A DNA stretch of 64,000 nt, from the NCBI RefSeq assembly GCF_025340265.1, contig NZ_CP022707.1:1426501-1490500 (forward strand). The letters are read 5' to 3'. Origin of the DNA: Novosphingobium sp. 9 (GTDB taxonomy: Bacteria > Pseudomonadota > Alphaproteobacteria > Sphingomonadales > Sphingomonadaceae). Numbering within the stretch: the first letter of the stretch is position 1; each line of letters opens with the position of its first letter. Position numbers and translations under genes: made by a program. Below, piece by piece: positions 34,977 to 44,198 of the stretch. The notes below the pieces were generated by a model that saw only the letters and a program-made list of their open reading frames with translations, had not been told where the DNA came from and did not search any database.

Positions 34977-35085
34977 GTATCACCCCGTTGAGAGGGAACA
35001 CGACGCCTGGCGTGGTCGCCCTGGCATCGCGCGCTTTAGCCGTTGGTATCGCGGAGCAAGCTGCTTCCCGGTCAAAAGCCGCGGG
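34977..35085 (-). promoter_or_regulatory. Conserved leader element, copy B (upstream of TonB receptor)
   Basis: Diverged duplicate of the element at 29095-29207; the 42-base identical core is 35024-35065. It ends about 283 bases before the TonB receptor start. The 660-base gap 34695-35354 holds this leader and an operator-like palindrome; I see no gene in it. Confidence 0.6.
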
Positions 35086-35152
35086 CCGGGTCTGGATATC
35101 CCGACAGGATGTGTCGGGGCGCGAGGGAGGGGCCGGCCACCCGCTCGCTTCA

Positions 35153-35175
35153 ATCTCTACCTACGTGGTCGAGTT
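35153..35175 (-). promoter_or_regulatory. AACTC-N13-GAGAT palindrome (candidate sulfur operator)
   Basis: On the minus strand AACTC (35171-35175) and GAGAT (35153-35157) flank 13 bases, one mismatch from the perfect cys palindrome. It sits upstream of leader copy B, in the same relative order as at the dioxygenase pair, although 67 bases rather than 43 separate it from the leader. Confidence 0.45.
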
Positions 35176-35354
35176 TTGGTGTCAATTGGAATTTCGACGC
35201 ACCGTTCGTCGCAGATCACGCATCGCGGGGATGGGCGGCGCGGTCCGATGCCGCGAAAACCCCGCATATCTGCGCGGCGGCGGACCGGCGCAGCTATGCG
35301 GGGTATGGGCGAAACGCGCTCGCCAAAGGAAATGTTGGGCGTGTGAAAGCGGCG

Positions 35355-35912
35355 TTACCAGCCGCCCGCCACGACCCGTACGATCGTCCCGTGGGCGGTC
35401 GAGGCCATGACGAAGCTGCTGCCTGCGAAATACCAGCCGTAGCCCATCGGTGCGGGAGCAAGGCCATAAGCGGCGGGCTCGACCACCACGTAGCTGCGCA
35501 TCGGCATCGGCAGCACCACGCCGACGGCAAAGGCGCGCCCTGCGTAGCCGACCGGGACCGGGTAATAGCCGTAGCCCGGCGCGTAGTAGTATCCGGGGCG
35601 CGGGCCGTAGAAGGCGGCAAAAGCCGGGGTGCCGCGCCACCAGCCAGGATGGCCGCGATCGACTACAACTACGCCCCGAGGCACTCTGCCATGCGGATAG
35701 CCACCGTGGGCATAGCCACCGTGGGGATAGCCGCCATGAGGCTGGCCATGGCCATCGCCCGGTGGTGTGCCGTGGCCCTGATCATAGCCGCCGCCATGGC
35801 CGTCATCATGGTGGTGCGGATCGGACTGGGCCAAAACGGGCGTTGTCAGCAGGCCGATGGCCAGCGCGGCGCAGGTGGCCCTGGTGAAACGGAAGGAACT
35901 AAATCGAGGCAT
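35355..35912 (-). CDS. RcnB-like periplasmic protein with Gly/His/Tyr repeats
   Basis: 185 residues from ATG 35912 (MPRFSSFRFTRATC). Signal peptide ends near TTPVLAQ. Residues ~32-80 are a low-complexity Gly/His/Pro/Tyr tract with repeated PHGGY units (DNA repeats around 35694-35740), followed by a Tyr/Pro-rich stretch. The end, YGWYFAGSSFVMASTAHGTI, matches the RcnB fold (W..aGs.yvL.d...G.I). RcnB proteins support nickel/cobalt homeostasis in the periplasm, and the His tract would suit metal binding, but many relatives have no known role. It precedes the TonB receptor region on the same strand. Confidence 0.7.
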   Translation of the reverse strand: MPRFSSFRFTRATCAALAIGLLTTPVLAQSDPHHHDDGHGGGYDQGHGTPPGDGHGQPHGGYPHGGYAHGGYPHGRVPRGVVVVDRGHPGWWRGTPAFAAFYGPRPGYYYAPGYGYYPVPVGYAGRAFAVGVVLPMPMRSYVVVEPAAYGLAPAPMGYGWYFAGSSFVMASTAHGTIVRVVAGGW

Positions 35913-36058
35913 GGGGGAACTCCTTGAGGGCGCCCCTTGTGCCGTGCCGTTGCAACCGGCGTTCTTGTCCGATGTGTCGAATTGTAAATGCGAAAACCGC
36001 TTGCGGCTTTTCGACACGGCGTTTGCATCGGGCCGATCTCGGGCTATCGCAAAGGCCC

Positions 36059-37797
36059 ATGACATTCGACCAGATCGCCATCGTGCTGCTGCTCTCGGCC
36101 ATGTTCATCGCCTTTGCGCTGGACAGGTTCCCGGTCGAGCATGTCGCCGTCGCCGGGTTGACCGGCGCGCTCGTGCTGGGGCTCGTGCCGTTTCACGATG
36201 CCTTTGCAGGCTTTGCCAACCCGGCGGTCGTCACGGTGGTCGAGGTGCTGCTGTTCGTCTCGGTGCTCGCCCGCAGTCACGCGGTGGAGCGATTGGCGGA
36301 ATGGACCGTCTCGCGCTTCGGCAGCGAGCGCGGTGTCCTTGCGGTGATCTGCGGACTGGGCGCTTTCGTGTCTATCTTCATGAACAACATCGGCGCGCTG
36401 GCCCTGGTGTTCCCGGTGGCGCTTTCGGTCTGCGCGCGGATGCAGATCCCGGTGGCGCGAGTGCTGATGCCTTTGTCCTTCGCGACGCTGCTGGGGGGAT
36501 GGGATCGCTGACGGGTACGCCTGCGAACCTCATCGTCAACGACTGGATGGTGCGCGAAACCGGCGGTGGCATGGGCTACTTCACCATCGGTTATGTCGGC
36601 ATTCCGGTGACGATCATCGGCGTTGCCTGGCTGGTGCTGATCGGGCCGCATTCGTTCCGCCGTCTGCGCCGTGTGCCCAGCACGGTGACGCCGACCCCCT
36701 CCCGTTTCCTGTTCGAGATGCGCGTGCGCCCCGGCGCACTGGAAGGCCTGACCCTGCCCGAGGCAGAGCGGCGCCATGACCTGACGATCTACGATGTACT
36801 GCGCGACGGCGCGCATGTCTTTGCGCGGCGCGAGGCGATTACCGTTGCTGCCGGTGACATGCTGCTGGTCGAAGGCGGGATGGAGACGGTCGAGGTGCTG
36901 CAGGATCGCGGGCTGGTCGACGCCGGGCTGGGCACGGGCAAGCCGGGGGGCGAGGACCGGCTGGAAGCGGTGGTCATGCCCGATTCGATGCTGATGGGCT
37001 CGCGGCTCGGCGCGCTCGATCTGCTGAGCGATCACGACGTGTCGGTCGTGGCGCTGGCCAGTCGCCGCCATCGGGTGGAGGGAAGCTTTGGCGATCTCCA
37101 GATCGGCCTGGGTGACGTCATCGTGCTGACCGGTGAGCGGACCTCGCTTGAAGAGGCCGCTGCGGAAGCCGGGTTGCTGCCGCTTTCGGCGCGCCCCGCC
37201 AAGCGGATGCAGCCCGACGCCTATCGCAGCGCAGTGATCTTCGCGATCGGTGTCGCGACCACCGCGCTGGGCTGGCTGCCGCCCGAGATCGCCTTTGGCG
37301 GCGTGGTGGTGGCAATGGCGCTGCTGGGCTCGTTGCGGTTGCGCCATGCCATGCAGGACGTGAACTGGACGATCGTGATCCTGCTGGCCTGCATGATCCC
37401 GCTGGGGCAGGCCGTGCAGGATACAGGCGCCGCGCACGTGATCGCCAATGCCCTGATCGATGCCATGCCGGTGGGCGGTCCGCTGACGGTAACGGCGGTG
37501 ATCCTGCTGATGGCGGCGACGCTGACGACATTCGTAGATAATGTATCGACGGCTGCGGTGCTCAGCCCGGTCGCGTCGGGGCTGGCGACACGGGCCGGAT
37601 TGCCGGTCGAACCGCTGCTGATCGCGGTCGCCATCGGCACCTCGCTCGATTTCCTGACGCCGTTCGGGCACCATAACAACACGGTGGTGATGGGGGCGGC
37701 AGGCTATCGCTTCCGCGACTTTCCCAAGCTGGGACTGCCGCTGATCTTCCTGTGCCTGTTGACTGCGCTGCTGGTCGAACGGGTACTGTTCTTCTGA
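36059..37797 (+). CDS. SLC13/SAC1-type anion permease with TrkA-C domains, apparent frameshift
   Basis: Length fits 579 residues if one G is added to the G6 run at 36493-36498. Without it the frame stops as LLGGWDR; with it the text reads LSFATLLGGMGSLTGTPANL, the most conserved site of the family. Membrane helices flank a soluble centre with TrkA-C-like segments (LPEAERRHDLTIYDVLRDGA ... VAAGDMLLVEGG and a second copy near VIVLTGERTSL). The second transport half has LTTFVDNVSTAAVLSP and GTSLDFLTPFGHHNN. Such proteins (e.g. SAC1-like sulfate transporters) move sulfate or dicarboxylates. Placement 55 bases before the Rrf2 regulator and the cys operon favours sulfate. Confidence 0.83.
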
Positions 37798-37827
37798 CGG
37801 ATTGGCTTTTTACGCGAATTCGTATAT

Positions 37828-37844
37828 CCTACCCGCATAATAGG
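37828..37844. promoter_or_regulatory. CCTA-N9-TAGG dyad before the Rrf2 gene
   Basis: CCTA (37828-37831) and TAGG (37841-37844) lie in the 55-base gap before the regulator. On the minus strand the right half extends to TTTCCCTATTAT, resembling ATTCCCTATCAAC beside the cys operator. It could be an autoregulatory site; weak. Confidence 0.3.
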
Positions 37845-37852
37845 GAAATGGC

Positions 37853-38329
37853 ATGATTTCGAACAAGGCCCGTTACGCCTTCCGCGCTCTTCTGGCGCTG
37901 GCCTGCGCACCCGAGGGTGAGGCAACGGCGAGTGCGGACATCGCTGCGCGCTATGCGATCCCGCACAAGTTCCTCGAACAGATCCTGATCGACCTCAAGA
38001 AAGCCGGTGTCCTCGACAGCAAGCGCGGAAAATACGGCGGCTATGTCATGCTGCGCCCTGCGGATACCGTGACTTTCGGGGAAATCCTGCGCCTTTTCGA
38101 AGGGCCGCTGGCGCCGCTGTCCTGCCTGTCGCGCCAGTCCTATCGCCGGTGCGACGATTGTCCTAGCGAGGCGCAGTGCGCGCTGCGGCGGGAGTTCGGC
38201 GCCGCTTACGATGCCTATCGGAGCGTGCTCGATTCGCGCACGCTGGCGGATGCGTTGCGGGGTGGCGCGAGCGAGGACGATTTCGCAAACGGCGAAGAAA
38301 GTGACGGATTCGTGCGCAGAATGGCCTGA
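37853..38329 (+). CDS. Rrf2-family transcriptional regulator with cysteine cluster
   Basis: 158 residues. The N-terminal winged helix-turn-helix is typical (MISNKARYAFRALLALACAP, IAARYAIPHKFLEQILIDLK, SKRGKYGGYVMLRP). Near residue 97 the Cys pattern is C-x8-C-x2-C-x5-C in LSCLSRQSYRRCDDCPSEAQ. IscR, NsrR and RirA ligate Fe-S clusters in the same region, though with different spacing; CymR-type sulfur regulators lack such cysteines. I infer a redox- or Fe-S-sensing repressor. It sits between a presumed sulfate permease and the sulfate ABC operon (68 bases to sbp), and three sulfur-unit promoter regions share one palindrome, so it is the likely regulator of the island. Confidence 0.85.
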   Translation: MISNKARYAFRALLALACAPEGEATASADIAARYAIPHKFLEQILIDLKKAGVLDSKRGKYGGYVMLRPADTVTFGEILRLFEGPLAPLSCLSRQSYRRCDDCPSEAQCALRREFGAAYDAYRSVLDSRTLADALRGGASEDDFANGEESDGFVRRMA

Positions 38330-38347
38330 AACAAGGCCCTTGCTATT

Positions 38348-38388
38348 CCCTATCAACTCGATAGAGTTTATCGAGTTTAGAGATAGGG
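38348..38388. promoter_or_regulatory. Nested palindrome upstream of sbp (candidate Rrf2 operator)
   Basis: AACTCGATA (38355-38363) and TATCGAGTT (38369-38377) are perfect 9-base inverted arms with a 5-base spacer, flanked by CCCTATC (38348-38354) and GATAGGG (38382-38388), also inverted. It ends nine bases before the sbp start. It is the best copy of the AACTC-N13-GAGTT pattern in the window. Confidence 0.65.
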
Positions 38389-38397
38389 GAGTATGCC

Positions 38398-39480
38398 ATG
38401 TCGAAGTCCGCCAAGGCGCAGGGTAAATCCCGTGCCGGTTTTCGCTTTGCTCGCGTCGTTGCGCTGGCCGGGCTGCTTGCGGGCACATCGCTGTTGAGTG
38501 CATGCGGTTCCGGCCACGATGCCAAGGGCGGCGGATCGGCCTCGATCGAACTGCTGAACGTCTCCTACGATCCGACGCGCGAGTTGTACCGCGATCTCAA
38601 CGATGCCTTTGCCGATCAGTGGAAGGCGCAGCACGGCGGGCAGACCCTGAAGATCAACATGAGCCATGGCGGCTCGGGCAAGCAGTCGCGCGCGGTGATC
38701 GACGGGCTGGGGGCCGATGTGGTCACGCTGGCGCTGGCCTACGATATCGACGCGATCGCCCAGAAGACCAAGCTGCTGGACCCCAAGTGGGAAAGCAAGC
38801 TGCCCGACAACAGCGCGCCGTACACCTCGACCATCGTGTTCCTGGTGCGCAAGGGCAATCCCAAGAACATCCATGACTGGGCGGACCTGACGAAGCCCGG
38901 TGTCGAGGTGATCACGCCCAACCCGAAGACCAGCGGCGGCGCCCGCTGGAACTTCCTTGCCGCCTGGGCCTATGGCCGCAAGGCAGGGGGCTCGGATGCC
39001 GCGGCGCAGGCCTATGTGACCGATCTGTTCCGCCATGTGCCGGTGCTCGATTCCGGCGCGCGCGGCGCGACGACGACCTTCGTCGAGCGCGGCATGGGCG
39101 ATGTCCTGCTGGCCTGGGAGAACGAGGCGTTCCTCTCGCAGAAGGAGCTGGGCGCGGGCAAGTTCGACATCGTCGTACCCTCGATCTCGATCCTGGCAGA
39201 ACCGCCGGTCGCGGTGGTGGACGGCAATGCCAGGAAGCACGGCACGACGGCCGTCGCCGATGCCTATCTCAAGTTCCTCTACACGCCCGCCGCACAGGAA
39301 ATCATCGCGCGCCATTATTACCGTCCGCGCGATCCGCAGGTGGCGGCGAAATACGCCTCGACCTTCCCCAAGCTCGATCTGGTGACGATCAAGGACTTCG
39401 GCGGCTGGCAGGCTGCGCAGACCAAGTTCTTCGCGGACGGCGGGGTGTTCGACAAGATCTTTGCGCAGGCCAAGCAATAA
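38398..39480 (+). CDS. sbp: Sulfate ABC transporter substrate-binding protein
   Basis: 360 residues. N-terminal signal ends in lipobox-like [10 protein letters not shown], so it may be a lipoprotein held at the inner membrane rather than a free periplasmic protein. Sulfate-binding family signatures: [59 protein letters not shown] and [12 protein letters not shown]. It captures sulfate (or thiosulfate) and hands it to CysT/CysW. First gene of sbp-cysT-cysW-cysA-yezD, 11 bases before cysT, and directly behind the nested palindrome. Confidence 0.93.
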   Translation: MSKSAKAQGKSRAGFRFARVVALAGLLAGTSLLSACGSGHDAKGGGSASIELLNVSYDPTRELYRDLNDAFADQWKAQHGGQTLKINMSHGGSGKQSRAVIDGLGADVVTLALAYDIDAIAQKTKLLDPKWESKLPDNSAPYTSTIVFLVRKGNPKNIHDWADLTKPGVEVITPNPKTSGGARWNFLAAWAYGRKAGGSDAAAQAYVTDLFRHVPVLDSGARGATTTFVERGMGDVLLAWENEAFLSQKELGAGKFDIVVPSISILAEPPVAVVDGNARKHGTTAVADAYLKFLYTPAAQEIIARHYYRPRDPQVAAKYASTFPKLDLVTIKDFGGWQAAQTKFFADGGVFDKIFAQAKQ

Positions 39481-39491
39481 GGCATTCTCCC

Positions 39492-40403
39492 ATGGACATT
39501 GCATTGAGCAGGCAACTGCAGATGCCGGACGAGACCGTTTTGCAGCCCCCGCCACCTTCGCACCCCAAGGCGAAGCGGCGGTGGCTGCGGCAGACCGCGA
39601 TCCCCGGCTTCGCACCGACGCTGGGCTTTACCCTGGCCTGGCTGACGATCATCGTGCTGATCCCGCTGGCCGTGCTGTTCCTGCGCGCCGCAGGGATGAC
39701 ATGGCACGATTTCATGGCGGTCGGCCTCTCCGAACGCGCGCTCGATGCCTACAAGCTCAGCTTCGGGGCATCGCTGGCGGCGGCCGGGATCAATACCGTG
39801 TTCGGCCTTGCCATTGCCTGGGTGCTGGTGCGCTACGAGTTTCCGGGGCGCCAGCTGATGGGGGCGCTGGTCGATCTGCCGTTCGCGCTGCCCACGGCGG
39901 TTGCCGGTATCGCGCTGACCTCGCTGTGGGCGGCCAACGGCTGGCTGGGCGCGCTGGTGGCGCCGCTGGGGATCAAGGTGGCCTTCACGCCGATCGGGGT
40001 GATCGTGGCGCTGATCTTCATCGGGCTGCCGTTCGTGGTGCGCTCGGTCGAGCCGATGCTGGCCGATCTGGGCGTGGATGTGGAGGAAGCCGCGATGACG
40101 CTGGGCGCCTCGCCGTTCCAGACCTTTCGCAAGGTGATCCTGCCCGCGCTCGGCCCCTCGCTGCTGACCGGCTTTGCGATGGCCTTCGCGCGCGGGGTGG
40201 GCGAATACGGCTCGGTGATCTTCATCGCCGGCAACATGCCCTACAAGTCGGAGATCGCGCCCTTGCTGATCGTCACCCAGCTTGAACAGTTCGACTATGC
40301 CGGGGCGACCGCGATCGCCAGCGTGATGCTGGTGGCCTCGTTCATCCTGCTGCTGCTGATCAACCTGCTGCAGTACTGGACCCGCAAGCGAGGTGCCGCA
40401 TGA
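39492..40403 (+). CDS. cysT: Sulfate ABC transporter permease CysT
   Basis: 303 residues with six membrane helices after a 30-residue cytoplasmic start. The ABC permease EAA loop is seen as EEAAMTLGASPFQTFRKVIL. The CysT/CysU pattern PGFAPTLGFTLAWLTIIVLI and LPFALPTAVAGIALTSLWA supports the assignment. It pairs with CysW to form the inner-membrane channel. The stop overlaps the cysW start by four bases (ATGA). Confidence 0.93.
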   Translation: MDIALSRQLQMPDETVLQPPPPSHPKAKRRWLRQTAIPGFAPTLGFTLAWLTIIVLIPLAVLFLRAAGMTWHDFMAVGLSERALDAYKLSFGASLAAAGINTVFGLAIAWVLVRYEFPGRQLMGALVDLPFALPTAVAGIALTSLWAANGWLGALVAPLGIKVAFTPIGVIVALIFIGLPFVVRSVEPMLADLGVDVEEAAMTLGASPFQTFRKVILPALGPSLLTGFAMAFARGVGEYGSVIFIAGNMPYKSEIAPLLIVTQLEQFDYAGATAIASVMLVASFILLLLINLLQYWTRKRGAA

Positions 40404-41239
40404 GCCGGGCCTTGTCCTCTGCAGGCACCCGGCTTGGCCGTGGGGCGCTGATCGCGCTTGCCATGGGCTTCCTGCTGCTGTTCCTGCTGGCGCCGCTGAT
40501 CGTGGTGTTCGTCGAGGCGCTGTCCAAGGGCTTTGGCGCCTATTTCGAGGCGCTGGTCGACCCTGATGCCATTTCGGCGATCCAGCTGACGCTGCTGGTC
40601 GCGGCGATCAGCGTACCGCTCAACGTCGTGTTCGGCCTTGCCGCGAGCTGGGCGATCACCCGCTTCGACTTTCGCGGCAAGAGCATCCTGATCACCCTGA
40701 TCGACCTGCCGATTTCGGTATCGCCGGTGGTCTCGGGCCTGATCTTCGTGCTGCTGTTCGGCGCACAAGGACTGCTTGGCCCGTGGCTGGCCGATCAGGG
40801 CGTGCAGATCATCTTCGCGGTGCCCGGCATCGTGCTGGCGACGGTGTTCATCACCTTCCCCTATGTGGCGCGCGAACTGATCCCGCTGATGAGCGAGCAG
40901 GGGCGCGACGACGAACTTGCCGCGCTCTCGCTCGGCGCCAGCGGCTGGCAGACCTTCCGCCGGGTCACGCTGCCCAATGTGCGCTGGGGGCTGCTCTATG
41001 GTGTGCTGCTGTGCAACGCGCGCGCCATGGGGGAATTCGGCGCGGTTTCGGTGGTCTCCGGCCATATCCGGGGCGAGACCAACACGATGCCGCTGCATGT
41101 CGAGATCCTCTACAACGAATACAACTTCGTGGCCGCCTTCGCCGTCGCCTCGCTGCTGGCGATGCTGGCGCTCGTGACGCTGGCTCTCAAGAGCCTGCTG
41201 GAGTGGCGCTTCGATATCCATGAAAGGGCCAGACATTGA
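40400..41239 (+). CDS. cysW: Sulfate ABC transporter permease CysW
   Basis: 279 residues, six membrane helices. EAA-type loop [20 protein letters not shown]; CysW features [19 protein letters not shown] and [19 protein letters not shown]. It forms the channel with CysT. It overlaps cysT by four bases and cysA by four, so subunit stoichiometry is kept by translational coupling. Confidence 0.93.
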   Translation: MSRALSSAGTRLGRGALIALAMGFLLLFLLAPLIVVFVEALSKGFGAYFEALVDPDAISAIQLTLLVAAISVPLNVVFGLAASWAITRFDFRGKSILITLIDLPISVSPVVSGLIFVLLFGAQGLLGPWLADQGVQIIFAVPGIVLATVFITFPYVARELIPLMSEQGRDDELAALSLGASGWQTFRRVTLPNVRWGLLYGVLLCNARAMGEFGAVSVVSGHIRGETNTMPLHVEILYNEYNFVAAFAVASLLAMLALVTLALKSLLEWRFDIHERARH

Positions 41240-42300
41240 TCCGCCTGGAAAACATCTCGAAAAGCTTCGGCACCTTCGCGGCGCTGAACGACGTCAGCCT
41301 GACCGTCAACGACGGCGAGTTCCTGGCCCTGCTGGGACCGTCCGGCTCGGGCAAGACCACCTTGCTGCGCATCATCGCGGGGCTTGAATTTGCCGAGAGC
41401 GGCCGCGTGCTGTTCGAGGACGAGGACGTCACCCATCGCAAGGTGGCGGACCGCAAGGTCGGTTTCGTGTTCCAGAACTATGCGCTGTTCCAGCACATGT
41501 CGGTGCGTGACAACGTGGGCTTTGGCCTGTCCGTCCGCAAGCGCAGCGAACGGCCCAAGGCACGGGCAATCCGCGAGCGGGCGCAGGAACTGCTCGAACT
41601 GGTGCAGCTTGGCCATCTGGGAGACCGCGTGCCCGCGCAGCTTTCCGGCGGCCAGCGCCAGCGCGTGGCACTGGCCCGCGCGCTCGCGGTCGAGCCGCGC
41701 CTGCTGCTGCTGGACGAGCCGTTCGGCGCGCTCGATGCCAAGGTTCGCAAGGACTTGCGCCGTTGGCTTCGGAGCTTGCACGAGCAGATGGGACTGACTT
41801 CGATCTTCGTGACGCACGATCAGGAAGAGGCGCTCGAACTGGCCGATCGTATCGTGGTGATGGATCACGGCGTGATCGAGCAGGTCGGCGCGCCCGAAGA
41901 CATCTACACCGCGCCCGGCAGCGCCTTCGTCTCCGATTTTGTGGGTGAGACCAACCGTATCGGTGTGAGCGTTCAGGGCGGGCAGGCCTTCTTCGCGGGA
42001 CAGGCGATCCGGGTGCCGCTCGATGGCCTTGTCGAAGGCCCGGCCGATCTGCATTTCCGGCCGCACGATGCCCGGCTGTGCGAAACGGGTTCTCCCGGCT
42101 CCCTGCCGCTGCTCGTCCACCAGACCTACCGCAAGGGTGGGCACTGGCGGGTCGAGGGCCGCATCGAGGGGCTGGACCGCCCGATCGAGGTCGACGTTCC
42201 CGCAGAGGCTCCGGCGCCTGCCGCCGGACTTCGCATTGGCGTGCAGCTTGCGCGCGCCATGGTATTTCCCAGCAAGGAAGGATCCGCTCATGCAGGATGA
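41236..42300 (+). CDS. cysA: Sulfate ABC transporter ATP-binding protein CysA
   Basis: 354 residues from TTG 41236. Walker [20 protein letters not shown]-loop [10 protein letters not shown], signature [16 protein letters not shown], Walker [13 protein letters not shown] and switch His in [13 protein letters not shown] are complete. The C-terminal part (from ~240) has the TOBE-like regulatory domain of sulfate/molybdate ATPases. It drives sulfate import through CysTW. Its last codons overlap the start of the small YezD-like gene by 11 bases. Confidence 0.94.
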   Translation: MIRLENISKSFGTFAALNDVSLTVNDGEFLALLGPSGSGKTTLLRIIAGLEFAESGRVLFEDEDVTHRKVADRKVGFVFQNYALFQHMSVRDNVGFGLSVRKRSERPKARAIRERAQELLELVQLGHLGDRVPAQLSGGQRQRVALARALAVEPRLLLLDEPFGALDAKVRKDLRRWLRSLHEQMGLTSIFVTHDQEEALELADRIVVMDHGVIEQVGAPEDIYTAPGSAFVSDFVGETNRIGVSVQGGQAFFAGQAIRVPLDGLVEGPADLHFRPHDARLCETGSPGSLPLLVHQTYRKGGHWRVEGRIEGLDRPIEVDVPAEAPAPAAGLRIGVQLARAMVFPSKEGSAHAG

Positions 42301-42469
42301 TCCCGCCGCCACCGGTTCGGGGCAGAAATCGCAACACGTCGAGGAAAGCCTCGCCACGATCCGCGAGGCGCTGCTGTCGCTACGCTATGGCACGATCTCG
42401 CTGACCGTGCATGAAGACCGCGTGGTGCAGATCGACGTCACCGAAAAGCGCCGCCTGCGCAGCGGCTGA
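42290..42469 (+). CDS. YezD-family small protein (DUF2292)
   Basis: 59 residues, start ATG 42290 with AAGGAAGGA upstream. The body, [20 protein letters not shown] then TEKRRLR, fits the YezD family (short conserved protein often found beside sulfate assimilation genes; function unknown). Translationally coupled to cysA, so its role probably touches sulfate uptake or reduction. Confidence 0.75.
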   Translation: MQDDPAATGSGQKSQHVEESLATIREALLSLRYGTISLTVHEDRVVQIDVTEKRRLRSG

Positions 42470-42596
42470 GACCACGTTCGGCCTACCCCAGACCATCTGC
42501 CCCGCCACTGCCGCAGGAGACGGCAGCCGGGGTGTCGGACGCGGACCGGACCACCGGATGCGGCTGAACCCAATATCGTTGTGAGGAGCGATTCGC

Positions 42597-44131
42597 ATGT
42601 TCAGGCGTCTACCTTTTGTGATGGGCGGCTTTCTGGCCACCGTCGCTGCCGTTCAGGCCTTGCCTGCTTTTGCGCAGGATGGGAGCGCCGACGGAGCGGT
42701 TCCCACGTCCGCAGCGGTCAATCTCGATAAGAGCGTCGATCCGGACGCGGATCAGAGCCCTGCTTCGTCCATGGCCGATACGGCGATGCCGCTGGCATCG
42801 AACACGCCTGCCCAGGCTGCCGCTCCGCAACCGCCAACGCTTCAGCAGGCGATCGGCAACCCCGACGATTTTACGCTTTCGGCCAGCATACGCGCACGCA
42901 TGGAATCGCTGGGCAACGATTTTCGCAGCACCGCCAATCCGAGCGACACCATCCTCTCGCTGCGAACGACGCTTGCAGCCGAATACCACCCGGCATCTTT
43001 CGCATCGGCGGCGAACTGATGGATTCGCGTATCTACTTCGACAACACGAAGACGCCGGTTACCGTCAACGATGTCAACGCGATGGAACTGATCCAGGCCT
43101 ATGTCGGGCTGGATCTAGGCCATGTACTGGGCAAAGGCTCGGACACCAGTGTGCAGGCGGGGCGCTTTACTATGGAATTCGGCGCACGGCGCCTGATCGC
43201 GCGCAACAATTTCCGCAACGACACCAATGCCTATACCGGCATCCGCTTCGATGTGACGACGGCGGACAAGACGAAGATCACCGCTTTTTACACTCTGCCG
43301 CTGACCCGGTTGCCCAGTACGATCGACCAGCTTGTCGACAATTCGGTTCATTGGGATCGCGAGAGCTTCGACCTGCAGTTCTGGGGCGCCTATCTTGCCA
43401 AGCCGCAGCTTGTCGGACGTACCAATCTTGATCTGTATTTTCTCGGATTGAACGAACGGGATTCGCCCAGCCTCGCGACGAAGAACCGGCAGCTTTACAC
43501 ACCGGGCCTGCGTCTGTTCATGAACCCGGAAGCGGGCAAGCCCGATTTCGAGGTGGAGGCGGACTATCAGTTCGGTTCCGTGCGGGCGAGCACGGCGGCC
43601 AATGCGGCGCTGCTGGACGTGTCGGCATACTATGTTCACGCCGAGCTGGGTTATCAGTTCGCAGGGCCGTGGAAGCCGCATGTGAAGCTTGTCTACGACC
43701 GTGCCAGCGGTGACAACGGCAAGGGATCGTACAATCGCTTCGACAGCCTGTTCGGTGCGCGCAATCCCGACTGGGGGCCGACCAGCATCTATGGCGCGCT
43801 GTCGCGCAGCAACATCTCCTCGCCCGGTGTCCGGCTGGATTTCGCGCACGGCAAGCGGACGGATGGCAACCTTACCTATCGGGCGATGTGGCTGGACAGC
43901 GCCACTGACAGTTTTGCCAATACCGGTGTGAGGGACGCCACCGGCAAATCGGGTACGTTCGCCGGGCAGCAGGTGGAGTGGCGCGTGCGCTACTGGATCG
44001 TCCCGCAGTTTCTGCGACTGGAGACGGGGGCGGCCTGGCTGATCAACGGCAGGTTCCTGAAGGACGCCCCGAATGCCAGCGGGCGCGGCAACCCGATCTA
44101 CGGCTTCTTCGGCGTTACGGCGACGTTCTGA
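42597..44131 (+). CDS. Alginate-export-family outer-membrane porin, apparent frameshift
   Basis: Length fits 511 residues if one base is added near 42988-42993. The first part has a signal peptide (VMGGFLATVAAVQALPAFAQ) and a linker. The frame then stops at 43019 as ASFASAAN, while the shifted frame reads HPGIFRIGGELMDSR and continues. The rest is a typical barrel: GRFTMEFGARRLIARNNFRN, YTPGLRLFMNPEAG, LKDAPNASGRGNPI, ending FFGVTATF. Such porins pass anionic or sugar-like solutes. It follows the cys operon after 127 bases and may supply sulfate or organosulfur compounds to it; co-transcription is likely but not shown. Confidence 0.8.
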
Positions 44132-44198
44132 CGACGTGCCGTAATGGCGCCCCCATCATCGGGGCGTCGTGATTAAGTCAGAATAATCAGGGCAGGGC

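Noticed and set aside
34603-35001. Minus-strand frame of 132 residues upstream of the TonB receptor as a gene
   Set aside because: It starts inside leader copy B, overlaps the receptor start and is Arg/Ala-rich with no motif.
29095-35085. Leader copies as remnants of a protein-coding gene or mobile element
   Set aside because: Neither strand gives a recognisable family, and both copies keep the same orientation and position relative to sulfur genes. Not excluded, but less likely than a regulatory element.
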